Part shown: positions 35,811-47,800 of the stretch, one piece after another
Position numbering within the stretch: the stretch's first letter is position 1
Layout of the letters: each line of letters opens with the position of its first letter
Assembly (NCBI RefSeq): GCF_030867095.1
Contig: NC_081836.1
Span: 30,020,338 to 30,084,337 of the forward strand
DNA from: Alligator mississippiensis
Lineage: Eukaryota > Chordata > Crocodylia > Alligatoridae
Length of the DNA: 64,000 nucleotides
Direction: 5' to 3'
The notes under the pieces: generated by a model
Told to the model about the DNA's origin: nothing
Databases searched by the model: none
Seen by the model: only the letters and a program-made list of their open reading frames with translations
Position numbers and translations under genes: made by a program

Positions 35811-36081
35811 GCGTCCTCGTAGCGCCGCGGAGGCCTGTGGGGGAGGCGGGGCTGGGAGCGGCCGCGGCCGCCTCCAGCCTCAGCGGCTCCCGTCGGCGCC
35901 GGCGGAGGGGCTCGGCCGGTCCGCTCGCTGAGTAGGCGGGCGCGGGCAGGGCTGTCTCAGTCGGCTGCCGCCCCTGCAGCAGCTGGTGCTCGAGGAAGAG
36001 AATGCTCCTCTGTACGACTTCGTGCAGGGGCCAAATGTGGCCGGATCCGGCCCACGGAGCCCCGCCCCGCCCCGCCTCCGC

Positions 36082-36226
36082 GGGACCGGCTGGGCTGCAC
36101 CGCGCGGCGCCTGCAGGCCCGAGACCAGCCCGGAGCGGAGGAGGCCGAAGTCGCTCCTTATTCCCGGTTCCTTTTTCACAGCGAGTCTTCACACAGCGCA
36201 AGGTTGTCAGCAGTGCAAGACAAGAC
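36082..36226. repeat. Inverted duplication, left arm
   Basis: This arm matches the reverse complement of 36434-36560. The best-matching core is 36141-36194 against 36467-36521 (shared CTTATTCC.GGTTCCTTTTTCA); similarity extends to GGGACC at one end and CAAGACAAGA at the other, with gaps. The arms are separated by about 207 bp. Several differences in the right arm are CpG to TpG changes. Confidence 0.7.
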
Positions 36227-36433
36227 CCGGAGGTAGAAGCTCCTGGGGAAATGTAGATTTACTAACGTAAGGGTTTTATGCTCAGACTTACTCAGATGTG
36301 TTTCCCCAGCCATGGAGACTTGTGTGGTTTGGTTTGCCCCGTAACCCCGGCCTAATCTCAGCTCTTTATTCACGACTCTGTACTCGATACATGATACTAT
36401 TTTACATTTTTTATTTATGACAGTCTAACTTTA

Positions 36434-36560
36434 TCTTGTCTTGTTCATCGCTGACAGTGTTTAGTCGTGTAAAGATTGGCTTTGAAAAAGGAACCAGGAA
36501 TAAGGACCTAACTTCAGCCTCACCTGGAGCAGGCCCTGCATGTGGGCTCAGCCTGGTCCC
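36434..36560. repeat. Inverted duplication, right arm
   Basis: Partner of the left arm at 36082-36226, in opposite orientation. It lies outside the CpG island and has lost CpG sites that the left arm keeps (CCCGG to CCTGG, GGCCG to GGCTG), as expected if it decayed in methylated DNA. Confidence 0.7.
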
Positions 36561-38799
36561 CCATGGGTCAGCTCAGACCAAGGTGCCTGTAAAATCTAGA
36601 TACAAAGGCCACACACACATAAAAAATCACTTGGGCTCAAAGGCCTCACTTCCTACATCCCTGGTAGGATGACAGAGCAAGTGTAGCTGGCTTCTGCAGC
36701 AATCTTCCACAGCTCTTTTCTGTTCAGTTACATTTCCCACAACATGATTCATTCCTTTAACATTCATTCCAGCCTGTACTTAACAGATTAAAAACAAACC
36801 ACCTCCAAAGTACAGTTAGCGTTGGCAGCTGAGGTAGACTGTCAAGAGTATGACAGCCAAGATCACTGCATGCTCCTCTGGGGGAAGACGAATTAATAAT
36901 TAGCTGCACAGAATGAATTGGAGAATTAAAACCCCACTTGCAAATGTTCTGTCTGCTCCATTTCTCATCCCTTCCTTCCCTCTCCTAATATCCAGGCTCG
37001 TGCTAAATCTCCTTTCTCACATTAAGAGGTGTCTTTTCCTCTGACTCCCTGCCAAAATCTTGGTCCTCTCTTGTTACATCATGTCTAGATAACTGTGTCC
37101 TATCCACTCATTTCTCCTCTTCAATTTATCCCAAATCTCAATCTTGCTTTCTTCCCTTCCTGGGAGTGTCACCCCTTGAATCCCTGTATCTGGTCCTTCT
37201 ATGCTATTTGTCAAGCTGAAACTCCTCATGTCTACCTTTACGATTCTACACAAATCTAGATTCTGCCCACATTTCTGTCTCTGGCCTCTGTAGGATAAAC
37301 AAGAGTCCTTACACAGGACTGGGGTAGACAGTGTTACTGACCAAATAGCTGTATTCCTGGTTTCTCGCTCCCCTTTGTCAGCTTAAATTACTTTTGTCAC
37401 TTCATTTATCCTTCTCTTTGATTTCATGCTTTCCTGTCCCTACCCCATGCTGCTCCCTACTTTGCAAACAGGCTCGTGTTCATGAGAACATGATTATGTT
37501 CTTATTTCCTCCCACATACCAGGCACATTCACCATTGTCCATCATCAGACAATGCCTTGATTTTCACCATAGATTTCTACTCCTAGCTTTCTAGTCTTCC
37601 CCTTGTTCTACCTCAATCTCTACTGAAAACTACCTGAACTTGTATGATTCACTTGCTGTACAATAATGACAGACATTTTTGCAGCAACTCACATTTCTCT
37701 ACTCTGTTCTCTGACTTCATGGTTGTCTAAAAGTAAATGGAAAATTCCATGTAGCAGAATTATGGTGCTATATTTGTGTTTATTAATCAAAAGGGCAGGA
37801 AGCTGAATTTCCAGCAGCGTCAGTCACTTGCATCTGTTCTAAATTGCAGAGTTTACTGCAGCTTGACTGGCTTGCTATATCTCACAGCTTCTGACACAAT
37901 AAGCATCTCGGATTAGTGTTGGTTTGTGTCTTTTTTGGTCATTCCATTATCATTTTCTAATGACTTAACTTTACTACTAATATAGGCCTTTGTTTTGATA
38001 ATGCTGGTACCTAACACAGGACTCCTGATAACTGTGATGAACTGTTTTAAAAATTAAACAAAAATAACTAGCAAAAGTCACTTTGGGAATGTACAAATCC
38101 ATTCTAAATGGTGAGAAATCATCACCATTTCCTTGCACAGATTAAGCTAATCAATACGAAGACATAAAATAATGTTATTTGTAAACAGACATCCCAAACT
38201 CTAGGCTGTATAACACAAATGCCGGCCAATATAAATAAAGGTTACAATTAACCCAAAATAGTCCAGTTTCTAAGTGAGGACCTTTCATATGCGAGGCCTC
38301 TATGATAAATGGCACAATGCAGAATGGGAGTGGAGCAGCTCTCTAGCCACTAGTACAAGGATGCTAGATTGTCTGATGTGAAGGTAGCAAGATGAGTGAC
38401 AGATTGGGCTAACCAAGGAAGTAACTTTTAAGAAGAGATGGAAGGGAAAGATAATGCCTGGAACTTAAAAAAATCAAACTCTTTGGGGGAAAGTTTTCTG
38501 GGTTTTGCAGACATGAAAATTCACTAAGCTGAATTTTAGATGGAAGTGGATTCCCACCTCAGGAGGCTCCAAAAAGAAAAGCACAGCCATGTGCTGACTG
38601 AAAACCTAACAGCGATGGGACAAGGAGCATGTAAGAAGAGAACTCCATCAGGGAACAACTTGAAGTTTTACCAGTAAGTATGCAAAGTTTCTGAATTTGA
38701 AAATATTCAATTTATTAAGAGATATAATTGAGCCAAGACTGATGGTCACTCATCCTGTGACTGAATAGGAGAGGGCATGGGTCAGAGAAGTTTACATGC
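36561..38799. other. CFAP70-WDR90 intergenic stretch
   Basis: No coding exon, RNA gene or clear transposon was recognised here. It contains a pyrimidine-rich segment at about 36,950-37,620 and the candidate CFAP70 poly(A) signal near its right end. Confidence 0.5.
38712..38717 (-). terminator. Candidate CFAP70 polyadenylation signal
   Basis: An AATAAA hexamer on the minus strand lies 83 bp after the CFAP70 stop codon, so the 3' UTR may be about 100 bases long. No expression data can be read from sequence. Confidence 0.55.
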
Positions 38800-38880
38800 T
38801 CAGAATGATGGGTTCCCAAAGCCAACGATTTGCTGTACCTCATGGATTTCCTGCAGCAGATCCTCCTTCTTCAGCTCTAA
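38800..38880 (-). CDS. CFAP70: CFAP70 last coding exon w
   Basis: Encodes [17 protein letters not shown] then IVGFGNPSF and stop TGA at 38802-38800. Acceptor CATACAG. The GFGNPSF end is the same as in human CFAP70. Confidence 0.96.
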   Translation of the reverse strand, partial: LELKKEDLLQEIHEVQQIVGFGNPSF

Positions 38881-41800
38881 CTGTATGGAAAAGATGATCA
38901 AAACAGGATCATATCAGTATATCTGAAAGCACTTAAAATGCATCTTTCTAGAATATTTGGAGCCATAGTGATGGATTCAACCAACTAATATCACCTAGTG
39001 ATTGTAGAAGGAAACAGAAATAGCTTTCTGTCATTGTGCCAAAAACTGCCCTATTGCCCGTGTCAGAAATGGTATCGCATGTCAGCAAAACAACAACAGC
39101 TGACAGCCGGAGCCTCAGAAATGTCAGCTTTAATTAAATACCTTATTTCCAAAGATAATTCACACCTTAAAAAAGGGCAAGTGCTTCTTTCAGCAGGAAC
39201 ATTTAGAACCCCCAAGTCAAGCAAAATAAATGTGGCTTCTTTTTTTAATCAACAGCAGACCTCAAGCCAAACTATTCATTCTGTTTTCTGCACCCAAATG
39301 CAACAAAGCAGAAGGGATGAGAAAAAATACAAACCTTCACTGTGTATTTGTAACACTGCTCTGCTTCCAGCTGCCTTCCCTCCTGGAAAACAACAGCAGC
39401 AAGTGAGAAACTTTTTTGACAGGACAAGATCAGGTGTTTCAGTTGCTGCAAAGGGACATATTTTAACAGCTTTTGGTGATAGGAATGCCTCAGCTAGGAA
39501 ACATTCAGTAGGAGAAAGGGTAATGGGAAACAAAAAGGAAAAGTCATTTCTTTTGTCATCAGATTGTTCCCTTTTTTTGTGAGGGGTGGTTTCTGAGAAT
39601 AACAGGCCTGAATCTATTTTTGCCACTGGAACATATAAGAGGCCTTTCAGACATGTAAGTAGTTGTAGATAAAGCAGAACACATTGTCACACTTGATGCT
39701 GTAGTAGCGGGCTGGCTGGGCACTCACTTGCATGCAGACTAGGGCTAGATATGCCCACACTTCAGCGTTGTTGTTATTCAGGGCATTGGCTTCAGAAAGG
39801 GCTTCTTCTGCCTCTCCCATCTCTTTCAGCTTTACAGAGGGAGACAAGAAAGATGAGTAAAACTTGAACAGGTGGTCGGTCAAACATGCTTCAAAATTCA
39901 ACAAGCCACTGATAAGACAATTGGAAAAATTCCAGCAACAAAAGTCTTCTGAAGTGCTCCTGGCCCCATACTCCTCTGACTTGCATAATGATATGAACAT
40001 GGCAGTGTGAATTTCGAGCAGGGATTTAATTACAAATTAGCTTGGGCTATTCTCAGTGAAGTGGCAGTAACTCTTTTGCTTCCACCTAGAATACTTAGGA
40101 TGGCTGAGGAGGAGAACAGATTGTCCCTGAACTCTTCCACTCACTTTCTGAGGACAGTACTTCCAGTGCCAGGGAGTCCCTGGACCAATGCTGCATCTGT
40201 TGTGGCTAGAGGCCTTCCACTCTGACAATGCTCATACCTTTAATAAAAGAAAGGGGTCTGCTCAGCAGCTTTTTGCAGCCACTGAATTCTTCTCCATATT
40301 CCTTCCAGCTTGAAAAAACAATTTAGGCCAATGGAAGAGGCTCCTTTCTGTTGATACTGAAGTTGCAGGCAGAACGGCACTCATCTAACATGGAGTACTG
40401 GACAGAGATTGCATGACATACCCAGACAGGAAATTCTGGGGGAGCCAAAGAGTGGGTCATTGCTGAACACTGCATCTGTACTGTAGTTGGATAGGAAAAA
40501 AGCTGGGCCTCACACTTGTGACCATGCTGGCATACAGTGTTGTGTGGCCAGTACCCAAAAACAGATCTAAAGAGCTTTACTTCCACAGGCAGTTTTGATG
40601 AAAAGCTTCTGCTTAAGGAAAAGGGGGCATAATGGAAAGCCAAGTCCCAATTTCAACTTCCCAAGTTCTATGCAATATCTACAGAATGACCAAGCATGGA
40701 TGCAATGTACCTTGTGATCTTACCCTATAGCAAGCGATTCCCACTCCCAGCCAGGTGAGGCAGGATGCTGACTTCTTACAGGCCAGTAGGTAGATTTGCT
40801 TTGCCTTGTCATACTGCCAAGAGAAGAGAGAAACTTGATAGATCTTTGTTATGGAGCCATTCACAGCTCCATGGCTGCTCTTCTGTCTACAGGAGCTCTC
40901 CAGTCTCCAGCCCCTTCATTTCCAATAGGACTCATTAGAGATGCTAGTATCCAACTGCTATTGTGCTATAGCAGTGGCTAAGTCCTTACACAAATCTGAT
41001 GTAGCAAGCAGTTCTGCCTCAGAATAGCAATAATGATGATAACTATTTAGAGCTCATCTGGTGCTATAAAAAGATAACAGCATCATCATTATCCCAGTAC
41101 CACTGAAGCCTTGTTGAGCTAGTCATTATATACATAAAAACTCTAAGCAGTTTAGTTTCTTGAGGCTTTGCTGTATTGTCTGATCTGCAGCCATGCAGAC
41201 AGGAGCTGCACCTGACCTTTAGACCAGGGCCTAGAAGAGTTAGTTTCTCTTCCCTGGGTTAGCTCCCATTTTTTGACCCCCATGTTCCACTCCTCACCTC
41301 TTTTTCTTCTAGGTAGATGGACCCCAATCGCAGGTAAACAAAGTGCATCTCAGCAGCATCTGTCACAAAGCTGATGGTTCGCTCATAGCACTCCTTTGCC
41401 TCACTGAGGTTTCCACTTAGGTAGCAGAGGTGGCCTTTCTGAGCCCAAACATTTGGATTCTGTGCAAAGTCAAAAGTCAGATGCATTGAGCCTGATAGAA
41501 GTGGGTGAGAGATAACACTTTATACGATCAATAGAATGGGAGATGACAAAGACCATTTGGATATATAACTGTATTACAAGTTTTCATTTATAGCAAAGGT
41601 TGCTTGCACAACAGCACCATCCATGGCCTGGGACTAGGGCTCTTCAGAATTAGAGTAATATAAACAAAAACCAGTTCAGTTACTGCTTATGGGCTCCATT
41701 CAGCTTGACTTATTCTCAAAGGCTGCATCTCCCTTTCATCTGCATGTCATCATTGTATCTGTATGAAACAGAGAAATACACATGCTTGCATGTGGAGAAA

Positions 41801-44800
41801 GGAACAGGACAGGAAAGAAAGGCAGATAAATGTGCACATGTACAGAAGAAGAATCTTCACTCGCATGTGCTGCCTGGTGTGGAAAACCAACTAGAATGCA
41901 AAATGATGAGTTAAATAAAGGGGGAGATGAATGAAGCAGACTCAGCACAGATATGCTGACAGCTGAAAGAGACGTGACAATTACCAGGTAGTCAATCTGG
42001 ATAGCTTCTCGGAGACATTCTTCGGCCTTGGGGAAGTCCTTCTTGACCATGTGAGTCTGGGCCAGCACAAGGTAATAGTCACAGCTGGGGCCTCCCTGAA
42101 GGCACAGCAGCTCATGGGCTAGTGCCCTGTGAACAAACTGGAAGGAAAAGCAACACACAGGCTTTATAATGACACTGTGCCACGGACAGCCAAACCCCTG
42201 TCTTGCTACTCACTATGGTGAAGTATGGAGACAACCAGGCTTCTCTACAGGAAAGGGCCAGAGCCCTCCCTCATCACTGCAAACAGGAATACACATATAA
42301 TATCATGGGTGACTTTACATGTTTCTATTAGGCTTCTGTTAATATTAGTGACAAGTAGACATATCAGCAGTTCAGACACTGGATATAATGCATTTTTTGC
42401 CTTTGAAATTCTAACTATTGTTTTTAGTTTTCCTGATCTGCTATTTTAAAACACATATCAGATTATGTGCCTTTATAGACAAACTCAAAAGTCAGGCAGT
42501 ATGTGAAAATCACTACATTATAGTAGGTCCAGGTGAACAAGGAGGTCACAGTGGGTAGGACTGGAAGGCAAGTTGCCAGGCAAAAGGAACTTGATGCTCT
42601 GCGATGGGACTTCAGAGTACTGGACAGTAAAACTCTAAAGCCTCCCTGATCCCCACTGGGCACCCCTCGCCATAGCCAACATTATATATAAGTTTATTAA
42701 GTCTGAAAAGTGTTTTGTGCTCCTTTGGAATATTACCCATGCACTGCGTTTATGCATTCTCTACAAGGGAGTGTGAATATTTCTTAGAGTGATATGGATA
42801 AGTGGGCCTATGCACTAATGGTCCTTCAGAAAGAAGTCATTCAGTATTGCCTGAACTGAAAGATGCCTAAATTATGCTGGCTCCAATGAAGGTCACAAAG
42901 AGTATTTGTTTCAATGAAACCCAGAGTCAGAGTGATTGTTTTGGATGGGGGATACTTCATGTGCCATTGAAAGGCCACTCTGACCACATGTAGAATGTTA
43001 TTCGACCTCAAAAAATGATCAGCCAGGGCTACACGATGTATCAAAACAACATACCTCACCCCAAAACAATCCATGAAAGAGGCCCTTTATGGGCAAAATC
43101 CTGTGTTTTACATTACCCTTGCAATAAAGTAGTGGCGAGTTTAAATACTCTCAATGCTTGGTCTAGCTGAGATTATTTTGATATCTCTAAGGACCATTTT
43201 AGGTTTGAATTCTCCAAGTCTCTTTGTGGGACTTCATAAGACCCATTTCTGCACCCTTTGGTGTTTAGAGTGTTAAGGCTGCATGGCCCACTCTGTAGAA
43301 CCAGAAGAGCATCCCACTGGGAACTGCAGAGATCTCACTCTCTAATTCCACAGGCAAGTAACTATCACATGTTGTAGAATGTTTAAAAACCTAAGTCTGT
43401 CTTCCTTCCCCATTTCATGCTGCACCAACCTGTAGAGCTTTAACCTCCATCAAGAAGCGGATGGTCTCCATGAAGATTGTGGGGGAAGGGTGGGAAAGTC
43501 TAGAAACAGGGACTGGAGTGGTAACAAAGGATGACTCCAGGACACTTGTGCTCAGTTTCTTCATTTCTGAAACAAGGGCAAGGAGAAAGGCTCAAAGGGG
43601 CTGAAGAAAAAGGTGCTAACAGTAGTTGTAGCCTCAAATCAACACAGGCTATTCCTTCCTATGCAGGCAGCAGTGCCTCAAGCTGACCTTAACTAACCAT
43701 TTCTTTTTTTTTCATAAGCAAATTAATCCCTCTCAATAATCTGAAAGGGAGTGATACCACTATCCTTTGGGATGGATGCTATTTCCCTGTCATGTACCTA
43801 AGGGGCAGATACATAGCCATGTAAGTGCAGTTTTGGGCATTTACACACTGGGATTCAGTGTAGTTATGCTTGCCCCACATATCCCTACTGAGTGTATTCA
43901 GTAGCTGCACCATGGCCCCACAGCCACTCAGGCACATGTATAGAAATGCCAGGAAATGCCAGAGCTTTAGTCATAGAAATCCATGATGACAAGTGCTAGA
44001 TTCAGGAGGAAGATGATGACTTTCCTGCCTTTTGCCCTAATGCCTTACTGGTTAGGTACTTTAGTTCCAGTGCCCCCCTCACTAAGAGGGGATTTAAGCC
44101 CATCTTCTCCTTTCTAGCAAAGTGCTCTAAGCACCAGACCTTACCCTAAGCACCCTTTACACCTCCTACTGAAGCTGGCCCACTACATTCATTGAATAAA
44201 ATGGGTAAACAGCACTGCGATAGTTTCTGCTGTACTGGGAGAAGTGGTACAAGTCAGAACTCAGAGTACTATCCCATCTCACTGAGCCCCCTCCTTTTGG
44301 CTGGTTCTTCTCTTGGCCCCACAGATCTTCCCGTTGGCTGCCCAGTGGTGATGCTCCAGTCAAAACACCCACCTCCAGCTGTGGCCAACGTCTACTGCTT
44401 CACAGGAAAATGAAAATCATCCACAGAAGCCAATGAAATATTCACAAGGAGAAAGAGAGTCTTTCCTGGCCCCTAATTCAATCAAACCCCACAAAAAAGT
44501 AGTTATTTTGTCCTTCCCAAGACCACACTGCCCAGAGTTGTGTTCCCCTTTTAGCTAGTCCCTACTGGGCACGTGCTGTGACAGAAACAGCAAGATGGAA
44601 AATCGACACAGCAATCTAGTTTGCTAACCTAGAGTTTGGAAATAAGCCCTTCAGCAATATTTACTATCCTGGTAAGCTGAATACCAAATAATCACCTTTC
44701 TTGTCTCTGTCCCATATTACCTGCATTTATCTTCACCTCATTCTTCACAATGGAACCTGTGAAGTCCCCTGACCTTTGTCTCAGCACTGAGCCCCTCCTC

Positions 44801-47800
44801 TCCAAGACAAAGACCCCATTTTCTAACCTTTCTGAGATGGGTCCTTGTTCTTACTGACACTGGGAGAAATCTTTTTGGTCGCTTTTGCTGGAGCCTCCTC
44901 TTCTGGCAGCTGGATGGTTACAACAGGATCCACAGAATCAGACTCGAGTTTGGGGGAGATACTTGAAGTCTCATCTATAACCCAGAAGGATTATTGAGTA
45001 TAAATGAAAAAAAAAGTTCTCAAAAAAACAGTTATTAGCAGGAAATGTAGAGGAAAGAAGACAGAAAAATCAGAGAAGTAATGCACAAGACTGCTATGGA
45101 AATGCTACCCTGGGTGCAAGGCTCTGGGAATGGATTTTTGGTGACAGGTATCTTGCAAAATTATAATAAACACGACAAGTTCTGTTCTTTGAATTCTGGG
45201 GTATGCCAAGGGCCATAAAATAAATGGAATATTATATAAGGCCACCTGCCTGCTATGCCTTTCCTGGGTTGATGCTAAAGATAAAAATAAAATTGGCCTG
45301 TTTATCCCCTGCCCTGCCCAAGTATTTGTAACATAGGTCAGGGAACAGCCACACCAAGATGATTTTAATTTCTGTTCAACTGCAACACTGAGCTTGATTC
45401 ACACTGCAAAACTATTATTATTTGTATTGCAGGACAGCTTAGGAACCCACCATGGACCTGGAATTCACTGAAATAGATCAGTGGTTCTCAAACTTAGCCG
45501 CACAGCAACCTATCATCATTTTTTGGAATTCAGTGGCATTCCATCAAGGAATAGTGAGCTAAAATCTACCTGGTGTAGGTAAGGGCCACAGGGGCAGGAG
45601 GTCATCCTGCCATGCTCTTCTTTTTCCAGAGTCTGCTTCCTCTCTGCCTCTCCTCTGTACCTGAAGGAATTGCCTGCTCCTCTAGCAACTTGCACTGCAG
45701 GGACTGGAGCCATGTGCACCCGTGGTGCTTCCTGCCAACCCCCAATCATGGGAGCAGCAGGAGGGATGAGCTGGGCTGAAAAGTATGGCTCCACGTCTGC
45801 ACATGTGTGCGCACAATACTGCATAATGGTAGGAGTGCAGGGACTGCCAGTTTAGGGACTGACTGGGGGTGGGGAGCAGCCATGGGCACCACTTGGCAGT
45901 AGCATGCTGGAATTCCCAGCCCTGGGTAGGAAAAGGAGTGATTGCTTTCCTCCTGGCACAGGGGGCAGCTGCTGTGGCACCTCAGGCAGGATCTCATGAC
46001 ACCCTGGTTGAGAATCACTGAGCTAGATGCTAGACAAGCATGGAGCTAAAAGCTGGATCCTGCAGCAGACATCTTACATTCTAACTATAAGACACAGTGT
46101 TATAGAGTCTAGACAGAGATATGGTAGAGTACAGGGAAATGATGAAACAATATCAACATGAAAAGCAGTCAGTTCAGCATGCCACATACCTAACCTCTGC
46201 CAGGATTTTTATAGGCACCACAGCAAGGGATTGCTTTAAGGAGGACAGTAAAGGAGCTCTGTGAGCAATGATGTGGAGTTCCTCCAGCCTGGAGGAGCAG
46301 CAGAACATACCAAGGTGTTGATCAGCAAGAGGAAGGACTACATGCAGGAGAAAGGGCTTGGCAGTGAAACATCACTGTTAGGGGTGAATTCAGCAGGAGG
46401 CTGTTTTCAATGGATTTTCTTAATGGGCTTTTATTTATTTATTTATTTTTAAAGAGGGAGTACTAATGGTAACATGAACAGGCTGGGATCCTGCTTGGCT
46501 CTGCTGTTGTAGACTGCTTGTACAGACCCCAGAGCAGACTAAAACCCTCCCATCTCTAAAATGAAAAATGCAGTTCTGCAAATTGCTTTGAGGTTCCTGA
46601 CTGAAAGCAGAAATGCCAAGTATTGAAATACTCAGCGTGGATGGCTCAGGGGTGGAAAGGAGGGCAAATTGGAGCTGTTTCTTAAGACAAAAGTCAGAAG
46701 ACTACAATCCCCTTTCTAATCTCTGAAATAGCCCCGCCCCTGACCCTATCGCCTTCATTTTAAATGAAAGATCTATCCCTATTTTTCACAGTTGGCATTC
46801 TGTCTACCCAAAATCCTATTTCATAGTCCCTCCTATTTCATATTCCCTCATATCCTTTCTACTTCTCCTCTCAGGTTTGCCACCACGCGTCATTTCTCCA
46901 CATTCATCAGAGCTGGCTGCTGGTGTTACTGCTTACTTCCTCAGCATGGTCTCATCCTGGCCAGAGGCAACAGGTTTTATACCCAAAACAGAGAGAGACT
47001 GTAGCATTTTCCACCTCCTTCGGCAGCTTCAGTGATAGTTTTCTCCTTCGTCAGCCTTGTCTGTAGTAGCTTGTTAGCCTCATGGAAAGCCATTTCCACA
47101 CGAATATCATTATCCTGGATGTCGTAGAACAACCCTGGGGAGACACACAAATTCTCAAGCAGAAGTCATCCCCCCTGTACTGCAGGCTTCCATATACCTG
47201 CTCATTCTGCATCAGAGCTAGTAGGGGGTTAAGAATTAACATAAGGGCTGTCAACAGATTCTACGGTATATATCAAATGCACATCTCCAGTCAATATTTA
47301 TTATTATACCTAAAAGAGTCCAAGCCAGGATGCTGGATGGCTCCAAACAGCTGGCATCCTCAAAGAAAATCTCTGCTTCTTCATAGTGCTCCATCATGAC
47401 AGCTGCAATACCACACAGAAGCAAGCTAGAGGTGGAGACAAAGAGGTTAACCACAAAGCCCCTGATTAAACCAATGGCATGGAACACATGCCTCTCTTTT
47501 CCATCCTACCTACTTAGAACAAGCTGTACCTGTACAGATGACTTGGGTTTAGAGAAAGAGCCTCACGAAAACACTCCTGAGCCTTGATGTCTTCTTCTGT
47601 CAGGAGGCAGAAAGCCCCATAATCTAGCCAGTACTGGATATTCTGACGGTCACGAGCTACTCTCTAGGTACAAGAAACAATTGCTGTAGTTAGAAGTCCT
47701 GTAGTCATATTGAGGTACAGGAAGGTTAGAATAATGCATTCCAGTTGTATGATAATCTCCCTTTTCCTACCCTGACCCAAGCATTTGGCCAGCAACCATC

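Larger units (their letters stand above)
35350..36170. promoter_or_regulatory. CpG island at the WDR90 5' end
   Basis: This stretch is very GC-rich and dense in CpG, unlike the CpG-poor GC-rich repeats elsewhere in the window. It covers WDR90 exons 1 and 2 and extends about 600 bp upstream, so it is the likely WDR90 promoter. No TATA box is evident. It could also drive a divergent non-coding transcript toward CFAP70, but I see no convincing coding exon on the plus strand. Confidence 0.8.

Noticed and set aside
35656..36270. Open frames in the CpG island on both strands (up to 181 codons)
   Set aside because: Arginine- and proline-rich frames are expected in CpG-dense DNA. No splice-linked exons or family likeness, so no divergent coding gene is called.
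38998..39582. A 194-codon plus-strand open frame
   Set aside because: It runs antisense across the CFAP70 exon at 39335-39382 and intron sequence, has no recognisable domain and no splice partners. Its length is unusual but it is probably chance.
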